Below are positions 1 to 6,407 of a stretch of 13,462 nt of DNA, in pieces. The notes under the pieces were generated by a model. It saw nothing but the letters and a program-made list of their open reading frames with translations. It was not told the DNA's origin and ran no database searches. The position numbers and the translations under genes are program-made. The stretch's first letter is position 1. Each line of letters starts with the position of its first letter. The stretch covers positions 1 through 13,462 of the forward strand of contig JAHFIK010000004.1 of NCBI GenBank assembly GCA_023246415.1, written 5' to 3'. Source of the DNA: Candidatus Uhrbacteria bacterium. GTDB taxonomy: Bacteria; Patescibacteriota; Patescibacteriia; 2-12-FULL-60-25.

Positions 1-23
1 CGTTTGAAACAAAGGAGAAACAC

Positions 24-1283
24 GTGAACCAGAAGACACCAGACACACAGGATAACGAACAGGATCCACGCGCCGACAGCGGCGAGCCAAATCAAGGCGA
101 GCATTCAGATCACTCAGAACCGACCGTTACGTCGGACGCAACGCCGTCGGTTCATTCGGAAGTCGAGTTTGTTCGAAAGGGAGACAACCCACTCACCGAA
201 CACTACTCCGCCTTCAAGCCACCTGCTGGTGAAGATGGACTACCGCCCAAGAACCCGTTGGCAGAGTTCATGCTCACTCGTCGCCGCATCTTCATTGATA
301 CGCTCGCGAATCCTCTCCCGATCAGCTCCACGCTGACGCCAGAGGCAGCGCGCATTCTCAAGTACGGCGATGGAAGTGCGATCACGAACGATCAGCCAAC
401 TCAGGCAAGTGAAGATCAACCTGGGCAACAGCCGATCCTCCTCATCGATACACAACGAGACTTTCTGTCTCGTGGAGAAATCGATGCCGGAGGTTCACCG
501 CCCCTGCCTGAATTCCTGCAGGATAAAACGTTCAATGTTTTGGGACTGCCAAACAGCCAGCGCTGTTTTCCACGCCGCAATCCATCTCTGCTGAACGAAA
601 TTCAGATGCTGCTGACCGACGGAACAGATGAACCGGACAGACTGCGCTTCTTGCGAGAAACGCTAGAACGCGGATCATTTGAGCCTCAATGGAACAGCCT
701 CGCCGGAACCTCTATTCCACCGCACTTTCAGGCGGTGGCCACAGACGGCGCACAGGATCCCACGCCACCCAGCCGACGGTTGGGACGGCTCGACAAAAAT
801 CTGATTGCAACCGCATTCGCATCCATGGGTCGCTCACACGGCGAGGATAGGTGCACGGACCCTCCTGATACCGAAGGCGAATCACGACCTGACCTCGGAC
901 AGATGGAAACACTCGGATACATCGCAATCGCTTCATCTCCATCAACCTCCGAACAAACAACCGTGCAAATGAGAAGGTGCTTCGATCCGCCAATTCCTAT
1001 GGCGCATACCGAGGCACTCAGACAACTTCTCGACCAAGGAGGCATCGACACGCTCGTATTTCTACCTAACGGACTCGGAGCCGGAGCCTCGATCGAACCG
1101 CATCGTCATTTCCGTGTGACGACAGATGAATCGCCTGCCGAACGCGATTCGGGACCTTGCTTCGGACAGATGGAAATCCTTGGAGCCATCTCGATCACGT
1201 CACAGTCGCCAGTCCCCAATCAAACGACCGCACACATGGGAGAACCCTCCGATCTCCCGATCTCCGCAGACGAAACCGAATAA
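24..1283 (+). CDS. Hypothetical protein with degenerate isochorismatase-like features, first of two tandem cassettes
   Basis: The gene starts at GTG 24, preceded by AAAGGAG at 11-17 with a six-base gap. The product has 419 residues. Residues 1-75 are polar and probably disordered. Residues 137-147 (PILLIDTQRDF), followed by a Gly-containing stretch, resemble the first strand of the isochorismatase/nicotinamidase cysteine-hydrolase family, where the first Asp is catalytic. Residues 329-372 (TEALRQLL, GGIDTLVFLPNG, then RVTTDE) resemble the late part of that fold, but the site where the family has Cys reads GLGAGAS, and no catalytic Lys is obvious. Residues 291-332 and 380-419 form an internal repeat (GQMExLG...QTTxxM). 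No signal peptide or membrane segment is seen. The second cassette at 1604 shares the ID-x-Q-x-DF motif, the leader and the 3' hairpins. The gene itself is well supported; the fold is an inference and any activity is doubtful. Confidence 0.75.
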   Translation: MNQKTPDTQDNEQDPRADSGEPNQGEHSDHSEPTVTSDATPSVHSEVEFVRKGDNPLTEHYSAFKPPAGEDGLPPKNPLAEFMLTRRRIFIDTLANPLPISSTLTPEAARILKYGDGSAITNDQPTQASEDQPGQQPILLIDTQRDFLSRGEIDAGGSPPLPEFLQDKTFNVLGLPNSQRCFPRRNPSLLNEIQMLLTDGTDEPDRLRFLRETLERGSFEPQWNSLAGTSIPPHFQAVATDGAQDPTPPSRRLGRLDKNLIATAFASMGRSHGEDRCTDPPDTEGESRPDLGQMETLGYIAIASSPSTSEQTTVQMRRCFDPPIPMAHTEALRQLLDQGGIDTLVFLPNGLGAGASIEPHRHFRVTTDESPAERDSGPCFGQMEILGAISITSQSPVPNQTTAHMGEPSDLPISADETE

Positions 1284-1311
1284 GCATCGGACTCGTCCGC
1301 ACGCTCATCGT

Positions 1312-1354
1312 CGACGCCAAGCAAAATCTTTTTGCTTGGCGTCGTACTGTTTTT
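1312..1354 (+). terminator. Rho-independent terminator after the first cassette gene
   Basis: A perfect 15-bp stem (1312-1326 with 1330-1344) closes a TCT loop and is followed by a T-rich tail ending in TTTT at 1354. It lies 29 bases after the stop codon at 1283. The same stem recurs at 2511-2543. Confidence 0.85.
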
Positions 1355-1460
1355 AGAGCATCCCCCTTCGCAAAGCCTTCGGGGGACACAGAGCACAGGC
1401 TGATCTTTTGTCAGCCTGTGCTCTGTGTCCCCCGAAGCGCACCGCGAAGGAGGATGCTCT
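1355..1460. repeat. Nested inverted repeat, full-length copy
   Basis: The outer arms are 1355-1371 and 1444-1460 (17 bp, one mismatch). The inner arms are 1378-1403 and 1411-1436 (26 bp, perfect) around a seven-base loop. The element sits directly after the terminator of the first cassette. A second copy at 2553-2626 has the left outer arm and most of the inner hairpin but lacks the right outer arm. The symmetrical, repeated form suggests a small palindromic element or an RNA-stabilising hairpin. Confidence 0.8.
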
Positions 1461-1471
1461 ATCAACTACAG

Positions 1472-1500
1472 TTGACATCCTCTTATTTTTATGATATAAC
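1472..1500 (+). promoter_or_regulatory. Sigma70-type promoter for the second cassette
   Basis: A consensus TTGACA at 1472-1477 is separated by 17 bases from TATAAC at 1495-1500. Transcription would start near 1507, giving a leader of about 97 nt before the GTG at 1604. Together with the preceding terminator this makes the second cassette an independent unit. The rest of the 1284-1603 gap is taken up by the terminator and the nested repeat. Confidence 0.8.
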
Positions 1501-1603
1501 CGGCGCACGCGTTTTACGCTCATTTTATCGCGTTGAATGAGATATTCGGCCTCTGCTGAACGTCACAGTCAACCAACACAACCCACACACAAAGGAGACT
1601 CAC

Positions 1604-2485
1604 GTGCTCAGAACAAAACCTCAAGTTCGCATCATCACGGTCCTGGCGCTTCTCGCAAAACATGACCGCGTATCGATTTCGACCGTTGCACAGACACGAT
1701 TCCAAATCACGATCTGCTCGACGTACGCGCCTCAGCTTCAGACCACCCGCGAAACCATTCGCACGGTCATGAAGGGTGCCGTTGAAAGCATCCTGGAACG
1801 ATCCGCGAGCTTGGGAAGAAACTTCAACGGATTCCGTATCGACTCCGGTCCATTTGACGGACTCATGCCGAATCCATTTCCACCGCTCGACAAATTCCCG
1901 TTCGTCCTTCAGCGACACGCAGAATCGACAATCAACGAACCCTCCGCAAGCGACTTCGACGCCCTCCATCAACCAATTAATATCCCGACGTTCAAATCCA
2001 TGATTGGTTCGTTCCCGAGGGCGATGGAAACCGCCGAGATCGTCAGACGAGTTCTTGAACCTGATTCGTCGCAATCCGAACTCCCCTCTTATCCGTTTCC
2101 AGAGATCATCGGTTCCCTGTTGTCGGAAATAGACGAATACACACCCCCCACAACGTCAGAGCCATTTTGGCTCATCGAAGAAGGGGTTCGCGGTCTGACG
2201 AAGACGCTGAGAGATTGTTCGTTGCCATCAACACACGAACCGCTCTTCGTGATCGATGTCCAGCATGACTTCTATCACCCACGACCCGGCGAAGCATCGC
2301 TTGCAACCAAACTGATGGATCCGAGTTACCTCGAATTCCTCAGGAAGCATACGACGCCGATCCGGCCATTCAGCGAAGAGCTGCAAGAAGTTTTGGCGCT
2401 GGCCAGACTGAACGCGATCGCGTATGAGGCGGAACAGGACGAATTGGTGCGATCAGCTGAGCCACCAGACAAGCCAGAGTCCTAA
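1604..2485 (+). CDS. Hypothetical protein, second tandem cassette, paralogue-like to the 24-1283 gene
   Basis: The GTG start at 1604 has AAAGGAG seven bases upstream and the same following CACGTG context as the first cassette. The product has 293 residues. Residues 213-223 (PLFVIDVQHDF) match the PILLIDTQRDF block of the first protein. In both, an EFL motif follows 16-21 residues later, then a helix-like Leu/Glu segment. The motif is near the N-terminus in true isochorismatase-type hydrolases, but only about 70 residues follow it here, so a complete domain cannot be present. The N-terminal 70 residues are basic and rich in Ile, Thr and Leu; no membrane span or signal peptide is clear. The function is unknown. 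The shared leader, motif and terminator argue that both genes come from one ancestral cassette. Confidence 0.75.
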   Translation: MLRTKPQVRIITVLALLAKHDRVSISTVAQTRFQITICSTYAPQLQTTRETIRTVMKGAVESILERSASLGRNFNGFRIDSGPFDGLMPNPFPPLDKFPFVLQRHAESTINEPSASDFDALHQPINIPTFKSMIGSFPRAMETAEIVRRVLEPDSSQSELPSYPFPEIIGSLLSEIDEYTPPTTSEPFWLIEEGVRGLTKTLRDCSLPSTHEPLFVIDVQHDFYHPRPGEASLATKLMDPSYLEFLRKHTTPIRPFSEELQEVLALARLNAIAYEAEQDELVRSAEPPDKPES

Positions 2486-2510
2486 TTCGTGTCGCTCCGT
2501 CACACTCCGT

Positions 2511-2552
2511 CGACGCCAAGCAAAATCTTTTTGCTTGGCGTCGTACTGTTTT
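2511..2552 (+). terminator. Rho-independent terminator after the second cassette gene
   Basis: The 15-bp stem (2511-2525 with 2529-2543, TCT loop) and its T-rich tail are identical to the terminator at 1312-1344. It starts 25 bases after the stop codon. Confidence 0.85.
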
Positions 2553-2626
2553 AGAGCATCCCCCTTCGCAAAGCCTTCGGGGGGCACAGAGCACAGGCTG
2601 ATCTTCTGTCAGCCTGTGCTCTGTGC
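2553..2626. repeat. Nested inverted repeat, 3'-truncated copy
   Basis: This is a near-identical copy of 1355-1428. The inner hairpin arms are 2584-2601 and 2609-2626 (18 bp). The sequence diverges after 2626, so the right outer arm is absent. Conservation stretches continuously from the terminator stem at 2511 to here, showing that the whole 3' module was duplicated. Confidence 0.8.
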
Positions 2627-2638
2627 CTTATAAGGAAA

Positions 2639-2687
2639 CCCCGCCTGCAGAGATCAGAGACGATCTCGTGCATGCGGGGCACTTTTT
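2639..2687. terminator. Probable bidirectional terminator between convergent genes
   Basis: CCCCGC (2639-2644) pairs with GCGGGG (2674-2679). The stem continues inward with TGCA/TGCA and AGATC/GATCT around a short loop. T-rich tracts flank both sides (CTTTTT after it on the plus strand, GGTTTCC on the minus strand). It separates the plus-strand cassettes from the minus-strand unit ending at 2706. Confidence 0.65.
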
Positions 2688-2705
2688 AGTTACGGTGTGG
2701 AAATG

Positions 2706-2945
2706 CTAATTCGTATTCGGTTCTGCGCTGTTCACCGTTGCCGGTGGCGCAGAAAGACGGTTGCACATGGACCGATCGCATCGCTGTGAACACAGCAGCA
2801 CGATCCCGCCGATGATGAGCAGAATCAGGATCGCACGCGGATCAATCCCCGGAGCATCAGATCCTAATCGATCTCTGGCGCCGCAATTGAGACATCCGTA
2901 TTTTCCCATCGCCGGTTGACCACATCGTGGACACGTTGCTCGCAT
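2706..2945 (-). CDS. Small zinc-ribbon membrane protein
   Basis: The ATG at 2945 is chosen because AGAGGGA lies just upstream and the preceding gene stops two bases before it (TAA-TC-ATG), which suggests translational coupling. A longer open frame to 3020 would overlap the upstream gene. The product has 79 residues. Cys5-x2-Cys8 and Cys18-x2-Cys21 (CPRC...CLNC) form a classic zinc ribbon. Residues 37-52 are a hydrophobic span (AILILLIIGGIVLL), followed by further Cys residues and a polar tail. The ribbon probably faces the cytoplasm. The function is unknown; the pairing with the multi-pass membrane gene suggests they act together at the membrane. Confidence 0.7.
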   Translation of the reverse strand: MRATCPRCGQPAMGKYGCLNCGARDRLGSDAPGIDPRAILILLIIGGIVLLCSQRCDRSMCNRLSAPPATVNSAEPNTN

Positions 2946-2947
2946 GA

Positions 2948-3823
2948 TTATTCCCTCTCTTTCTGTATTGTTGCAGGGCGTCGATTTCCAGATGCGTCCA
3001 CCCACGTCAGCGTCTTCCATTCTGTGAGGTCGACATATTTCTGAACTTCCATCGGAACATACGCGGCTTGCATGAGTCCGCCTTCTTTCGTGAGACGAAC
3101 GAACGTGATCGTATCTGCATTCACGAAAAAAGTGATCTCTGTTTTTCTGGAAAGCGAAAGCGGTGAACGGTCATCCGAACGAAGGACGACAACGCCCGGC
3201 GCCGTTTCATATTGAAACTTTCCGCCAACCGGAATCGAGACCACGGGATGCATCGCATTCTTTGCGGTGACGCGATCAATGCGCGACGTGAACAAGATAC
3301 TCGTCGAACCCGTTGGGCAGTACAGGATGATCGCCGCCTTTCCGGGTGGCGGTTTCGGGACGGTTGGGAGAATCGCCGCCATGGCAGAACGACCGGTGCG
3401 ATCCGCTTCTTCCTGAACCCATCGCGTAAATCGCGGATGGAAGTGATGCGCCGCAAGCGCGGACCCAATCCACGCGGCGACCATCGCATTCAGCAGGCAT
3501 CCGACGAACGGTGGATAGGCTGCCACACGCCGTCGCACAGCCGCCAAAAACGGAAGTGCAAAACTTCCGCGCACCAGAAACGCGATTGCAATCGGAGAAA
3601 CCACAACGCACAGGAGCGCAGCAATCCACGTCTTCGATTCAAAAATCCACGCATGCGCAACCTCGACCCGATACCCGACGGCAGCCGTCGATGTGATGAG
3701 CGCAGAGGCGATCAAAAACGGATTCCGGCGATCAAGCGCACTCGAAAATCCGAGTAACAGCAGAACGGAGATTCCAATCCAGCTCCAAAACACATACGGA
3801 GTAATCATCGACAGGCCGATCAT
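2948..3823 (-). CDS. Multi-pass membrane protein with C-terminal soluble domain, unknown function
   Basis: The ATG at 3823 follows GGTGGAG by seven bases. The product has 291 residues. Hydrophobic segments at about 8-28, 36-51, 65-84 and 103-125 suggest four membrane spans. Residues 165-290 look like a soluble beta-rich domain (alternating hydrophobic strands such as AAIILYCP and EITFFVNADTITFVRL). No catalytic motif is recognised. It is the first gene of a two-gene minus-strand unit with the zinc-ribbon gene and has its own predicted promoter at 3895-3922. No family can be named from sequence reading. Confidence 0.75.
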   Translation of the reverse strand: MIGLSMITPYVFWSWIGISVLLLLGFSSALDRRNPFLIASALITSTAAVGYRVEVAHAWIFESKTWIAALLCVVVSPIAIAFLVRGSFALPFLAAVRRRVAAYPPFVGCLLNAMVAAWIGSALAAHHFHPRFTRWVQEEADRTGRSAMAAILPTVPKPPPGKAAIILYCPTGSTSILFTSRIDRVTAKNAMHPVVSIPVGGKFQYETAPGVVVLRSDDRSPLSLSRKTEITFFVNADTITFVRLTKEGGLMQAAYVPMEVQKYVDLTEWKTLTWVDASGNRRPATIQKERE

Positions 3824-3894
3824 CTCTCTTCTCCACCCTTCACGAAATTGCTAGGCAAATCGCCCATTTCCACACATTGTGAAGGAACGCCGCC

Positions 3895-3922
3895 AATGTA
3901 GCAGTTCAGACCGGGACGTCAA
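3895..3922 (-). promoter_or_regulatory. Predicted promoter for the membrane-protein unit
   Basis: On the minus strand TTGACG (3922-3917) is separated by 16 bases from TACATT (3900-3895). Transcription would start near 3888, about 65 nt before the ATG at 3823. Confidence 0.5.
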
Positions 3923-3944
3923 TGGAGTGAGGGCAACCATCATC

Positions 3945-4071
3945 TCCGATGTCATCCCGAGCCGTTTCTAGCCTGTTGCATCAGGATGAGAACGAGGGAT
4001 ATCCGGATTCCGGATATCCCTCGTTCTCATCCTGCGGTCAGTATCTAGAAACGGCTCGGGATGACATCGGA
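3945..4071. repeat. 127-nt two-tier perfect inverted repeat
   Basis: The outer arms (3945-3971 and 4045-4071) are perfectly complementary over 27 bp. The inner arms (3982-4007 and 4009-4034) are perfectly complementary over 26 bp with a single central base. Ten unpaired bases lie on each side between the tiers. The element occupies the space between the minus-strand promoter at 3895-3922 and the plus-strand promoter at 4129. Apart from this element, the promoter and the mini-ORF, nothing else is recognised in 3824-4284. Confidence 0.85.
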
Positions 4072-4128
4072 AGATTGGAGACTCATGTCCCATACCCTAG
4101 GGGGGCTACGCCCCCGCCCCCGTACGCC

Positions 4129-4157
4129 TTGACGTACCCGCCAATCTGACATAACGT
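4129..4157 (+). promoter_or_regulatory. Possible promoter upstream of the DHH-family gene
   Basis: TTGACG at 4129-4134 is 17 bases from TAACGT at 4152-4157. The -10 element is weak. A start near 4164 would give a leader of about 120 nt that includes the mini-ORF at 4201. Confidence 0.35.
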
Positions 4158-4200
4158 AACCCGTCACCTATTGCCGAGAGGAGAACGCAGGAGGTAAGAC

Positions 4201-4227
4201 ATGATTAGCCCAAATATCGCTGTTTAG
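4201..4227 (+). promoter_or_regulatory. Possible 8-codon leader peptide ORF
   Basis: An ATG at 4201 is preceded by AGGAGG at 4189-4194 with a six-base gap, among the best ribosome binding sites in the window, but the frame stops after eight codons (MISPNIAV, TAG). The next gene begins 57 bases later and has no visible ribosome binding site of its own. It could be a regulatory leader peptide, a translational landing site, or the remnant of a lost gene start. Confidence 0.3.
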
Positions 4228-4284
4228 CGAGCAGATTTCCAAACCTAATCAGCTACCAGCTACAAGCTCATCCGCTCCCTTCTC

Positions 4285-5427
4285 ATGGCGCTCACCCCCT
4301 CCCAGCAAGCACAGGAGCTCGTCTCCCGTGCTACGCGGATCCTCGTGATCACGCGCGAACACGCCCCCATCGACGCCGTCGCTTCCGCGACTGCGATGGG
4401 GTTATTTTTGAAAAAAATGGGAAAGAGCGCAGATGTCGTTGTCCCCGGGTACGATCTCAAGTCCATCCCGGCGTTCCTCTCGTTCGCCGATCCGATTCGG
4501 ACCGACCTTGGCGCCCTTCGTACGCTCGAAATCTCACTGGATATTTCAAAGACGCCGCTCGATGAATTTCTCTACGATGTCCGCGACAATAAACTTCAGA
4601 TCACGGTCATTCCAAAAGAACGCGAATGGAGCACCAGCGATGTCGTCTGCCAGCATGGGAGCGATCGATATGATTTGATCATTGCCGTCGATGCGCCGGA
4701 TTTGCAGTCGCTTGGCGTTCCAGCACGCGCACACTCTGATTTCTTTTATCGCACCACGATCATCAACATTGATCATGCCGCCACAAACGAAAGCTGGGGT
4801 CGTGTGAATCTTATCGACCTTACCGCCGCGGCAACAACGGAAATCCTTCACGAGTGCATGACGGAATGGAATCGCGCTATCATCAATGAAGAGATTGCGA
4901 CCGCGCTCCTCACGGGCATGATTGCGAAGACACGCAGTTTCCGAACGCCGGGTGTCACCCCGCGCACCCTGTCGATCTCGAGCCAACTCGTGGCCATGGG
5001 TGCGAAACGCGAAGACATCGTCAACGGACTCTGGCGCACACGATCTGTCTCAACCCTCAAGCTCTGGGGTCGCGCACTCTCGCGCCTCCACCACGAAGCT
5101 GACTGCGGCATCGTTTGGACCGTCCTCTCGCAAAAAGATTTTCTTGAATCACAGTCCCCTTCGGAAGCACTCGGCGATGTCATTGATGAACTCGTTGCAT
5201 TCGCCCCGGAAGCAAAGGTCAGCGTCCTCATCTATGAAGATGAACGCGACAGCGCGGCAATCAACGTCGCGATTTCCGCGTCCGCGCCGCTCTCCGCACA
5301 AGACCTTGGCCGCCCGCTTGGCGCTACCGGCACACGCGAGCGTTCTGTTGTGACCCTCAAAGGGACAACGTTGGTTGATGCGGCGAAGAGCAGCATCGAT
5401 CTCATTAAGAAGACGCTGGTGAAATAA
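4285..5427 (+). CDS. DHH/DHHA1-family phosphoesterase homologue with degenerate active site
   Basis: The product has 380 residues and the overall plan of a NrnA/RecJ-like DHH protein, which normally hydrolyses short oligonucleotides or pAp with Mn2+. Family landmarks can be placed but are altered. Motif I reads EHAPIDAVAS (25-34) instead of HxxPDxDAxGS. Motif II keeps Asp in AVDAPDLQSLG (134-144). The DHH signature is NIDHAATN (161-168), with the second His replaced by Ala. GMIAKTRSFRT (211-221) has Lys where the family has a metal-binding Asp (xDTGxFR). The C-terminal DHHA1 region ends LGATGTRERSV (345-355) in place of the GGGHxxAAG loop. Such changes should cripple metal catalysis, so a binding or regulatory role is plausible. 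The start at 4285 has no Shine-Dalgarno sequence. An upstream mini-ORF and a strong terminator at 5423-5475 suggest a single-gene unit. Confidence 0.85.
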   Translation: MALTPSQQAQELVSRATRILVITREHAPIDAVASATAMGLFLKKMGKSADVVVPGYDLKSIPAFLSFADPIRTDLGALRTLEISLDISKTPLDEFLYDVRDNKLQITVIPKEREWSTSDVVCQHGSDRYDLIIAVDAPDLQSLGVPARAHSDFFYRTTIINIDHAATNESWGRVNLIDLTAAATTEILHECMTEWNRAIINEEIATALLTGMIAKTRSFRTPGVTPRTLSISSQLVAMGAKREDIVNGLWRTRSVSTLKLWGRALSRLHHEADCGIVWTVLSQKDFLESQSPSEALGDVIDELVAFAPEAKVSVLIYEDERDSAAINVAISASAPLSAQDLGRPLGATGTRERSVVTLKGTTLVDAAKSSIDLIKKTLVK

Positions 5428-5475
5428 AAATAACGTAGGGGCGGGGCCTGGCCCCGCCCCTACGTTATTTTTATT
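5423..5475. terminator. Terminator palindrome after the DHH-family gene
   Basis: Perfect 26-bp arms (5423-5448 and 5450-5475) around one base overlap the stop codon at 5425-5427. The A/T-rich outer ends make it a plausible terminator in both directions. Its GC-rich core (5435-5463) recurs exactly at 13303-13331. Confidence 0.75.
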
Positions 5476-5479
5476 CTGC

Positions 5480-5508
5480 TTACCATTTCTCTTGAAGCCT
5501 GCTATCTT
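5480..5508 (+). promoter_or_regulatory. Predicted promoter for the 5545 gene
   Basis: TTACCA (5480-5485) is 17 bases from TATCTT (5503-5508). The -10 region shares the CTGCTAxCTT pattern with the promoter candidate at 13355-13383. Confidence 0.4.
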
Positions 5509-5544
5509 TCCCATTGAAGGCCACTCAAAAAAAGGAGGTGAATC

Positions 5545-5994
5545 ATGGCCACGCGTGTTCATTCACAACCCGCCCCATTCAAAGCCGACTTCAAGTGGAT
5601 CCGCGACCTTGCAACCCGACTCTGGGTCACACAGGTGAGCATGGTCGCTGTCATGTATGGAGGCAAAATTCCAAGAGGGTCGCTCTTAAGCACGGAGATC
5701 AAACGACTGCGTGTCTGTATCACACAATACGATCTCCCGTGTGAACTCCGATGGCCGATCGGACGTGAGCCGGAACTCACCATCTATCTTCCGGTCTCGA
5801 ACGATCGCGTCGAACCGGCGCTCCGCATCAGCGCCCAACATCTGGATCGTTCCTTTCACGTTCGGCGCCTCCCGCACCGAACCGCAGAACAGATCTTCCG
5901 CGAAATCGTTTTTTCCGAACATAACCTGAACCTCTTAGACCGCTTCCATCTCTTACGTCCACGTCTCTCAACATATCCACCATCGAGGTTTTGA
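5545..5994 (+). CDS. Hypothetical protein
   Basis: The ATG at 5545 follows a full-consensus ribosome binding site (AAGGAGGTGA, 5532-5541). This supports expression and the start. The product has 149 residues, is basic and Arg-rich towards the C-terminus, and has no obvious membrane span or signal peptide. A hydrophobic stretch near 28-37 (VTQVSMVAVM) is too short for a confident span. No family is recognised. It appears to be a single-gene unit between the terminator at 5423-5475 and the inverted repeat at 6142-6266. Confidence 0.65.
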   Translation: MATRVHSQPAPFKADFKWIRDLATRLWVTQVSMVAVMYGGKIPRGSLLSTEIKRLRVCITQYDLPCELRWPIGREPELTIYLPVSNDRVEPALRISAQHLDRSFHVRRLPHRTAEQIFREIVFSEHNLNLLDRFHLLRPRLSTYPPSRF

Positions 5995-6141
5995 ATGCTG
6001 CGAATCCCTTTCCGCAATCACGCGGACACCACCCCGGCGCCAGCACACAGATGCCAGAGGCATCATGCGCGAACGCCGGATTTTAATTAGAACAATCTCG
6101 CACAGCATATTTCGCAATCATCGGAATCACAGGGTCCTCTC

Positions 6142-6266
6142 TCACTTTCCCGAGGAGTCATCGACGAGGGATCCCTTAGAAGCGAGATTTGGATGATGAA
6201 GGAGCGACTTCTCTTTCCGATGTCCTTTCCAAGGGATCCCTCGTCGATGACTCCTCGGGAAAGTGA
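6142..6266. repeat. Inverted repeat with 36-bp perfect arms and 53-nt loop
   Basis: Arms 6142-6177 and 6231-6266 are perfectly complementary. The 53-base loop has only a short possible inner stem (AGAAG/CTTCT). No coding region is convincing here. The gene-free stretch 5995-6552 holds this element, the hairpins at 6302-6407 and a possible promoter at 6451-6459; nothing else is recognised. Confidence 0.85.
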
Positions 6267-6296
6267 AAAAACGTACTCGCTAAGAGAACGTGAAAC

Positions 6297-6323
6297 GAAA
6301 AACACGAGGCGAACACCTCGTGT
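6297..6323 (-). terminator. Rho-independent terminator, minus strand
   Basis: ACACGAGG (6302-6309) pairs with CCTCGTGT (6316-6323) around six bases. On the minus strand the stem is followed by TTTTTCG. It could end the candidate small RNA or transcripts from the 6553-7116 gene. Confidence 0.6.
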
Positions 6324-6335
6324 CTTCTCTGTGCT

Positions 6336-6407
6336 CTAAAGGGGCGGTATCCGGCATAGTCGGGCATCCTCGCCAGGCGACACCGACTCCGGATATCGCC
6401 CCTTTAG
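6336..6407. repeat. Three-tier nested inverted repeat
   Basis: The outer arms 6336-6354 and 6389-6407 pair over 19 positions with one G/A difference (a wobble in one RNA strand). A middle stem pairs 6358-6363 with 6383-6388, and an inner TCGCC/GGCGA stem has a single-base loop. The overall design resembles the nested repeats at 1355-1460 and 3945-4071, though the sequences differ. Confidence 0.7.

Noticed and set aside
3212..3757. 181-residue frame on the plus strand
   Set aside because: It is opposite the membrane-protein gene, is very rich in Arg, and has no ribosome binding site; the minus-strand frame has clear membrane spans and a good start.
3949..4149. 66-residue open frame on the plus strand
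   Set aside because: It runs through both arms of the nested inverted repeat, and its protein is simply the translation of palindromic DNA.
6087..6305. 72-residue minus-strand frame
   Set aside because: It crosses both arms of the 6142-6266 repeat and has no supporting start signal.
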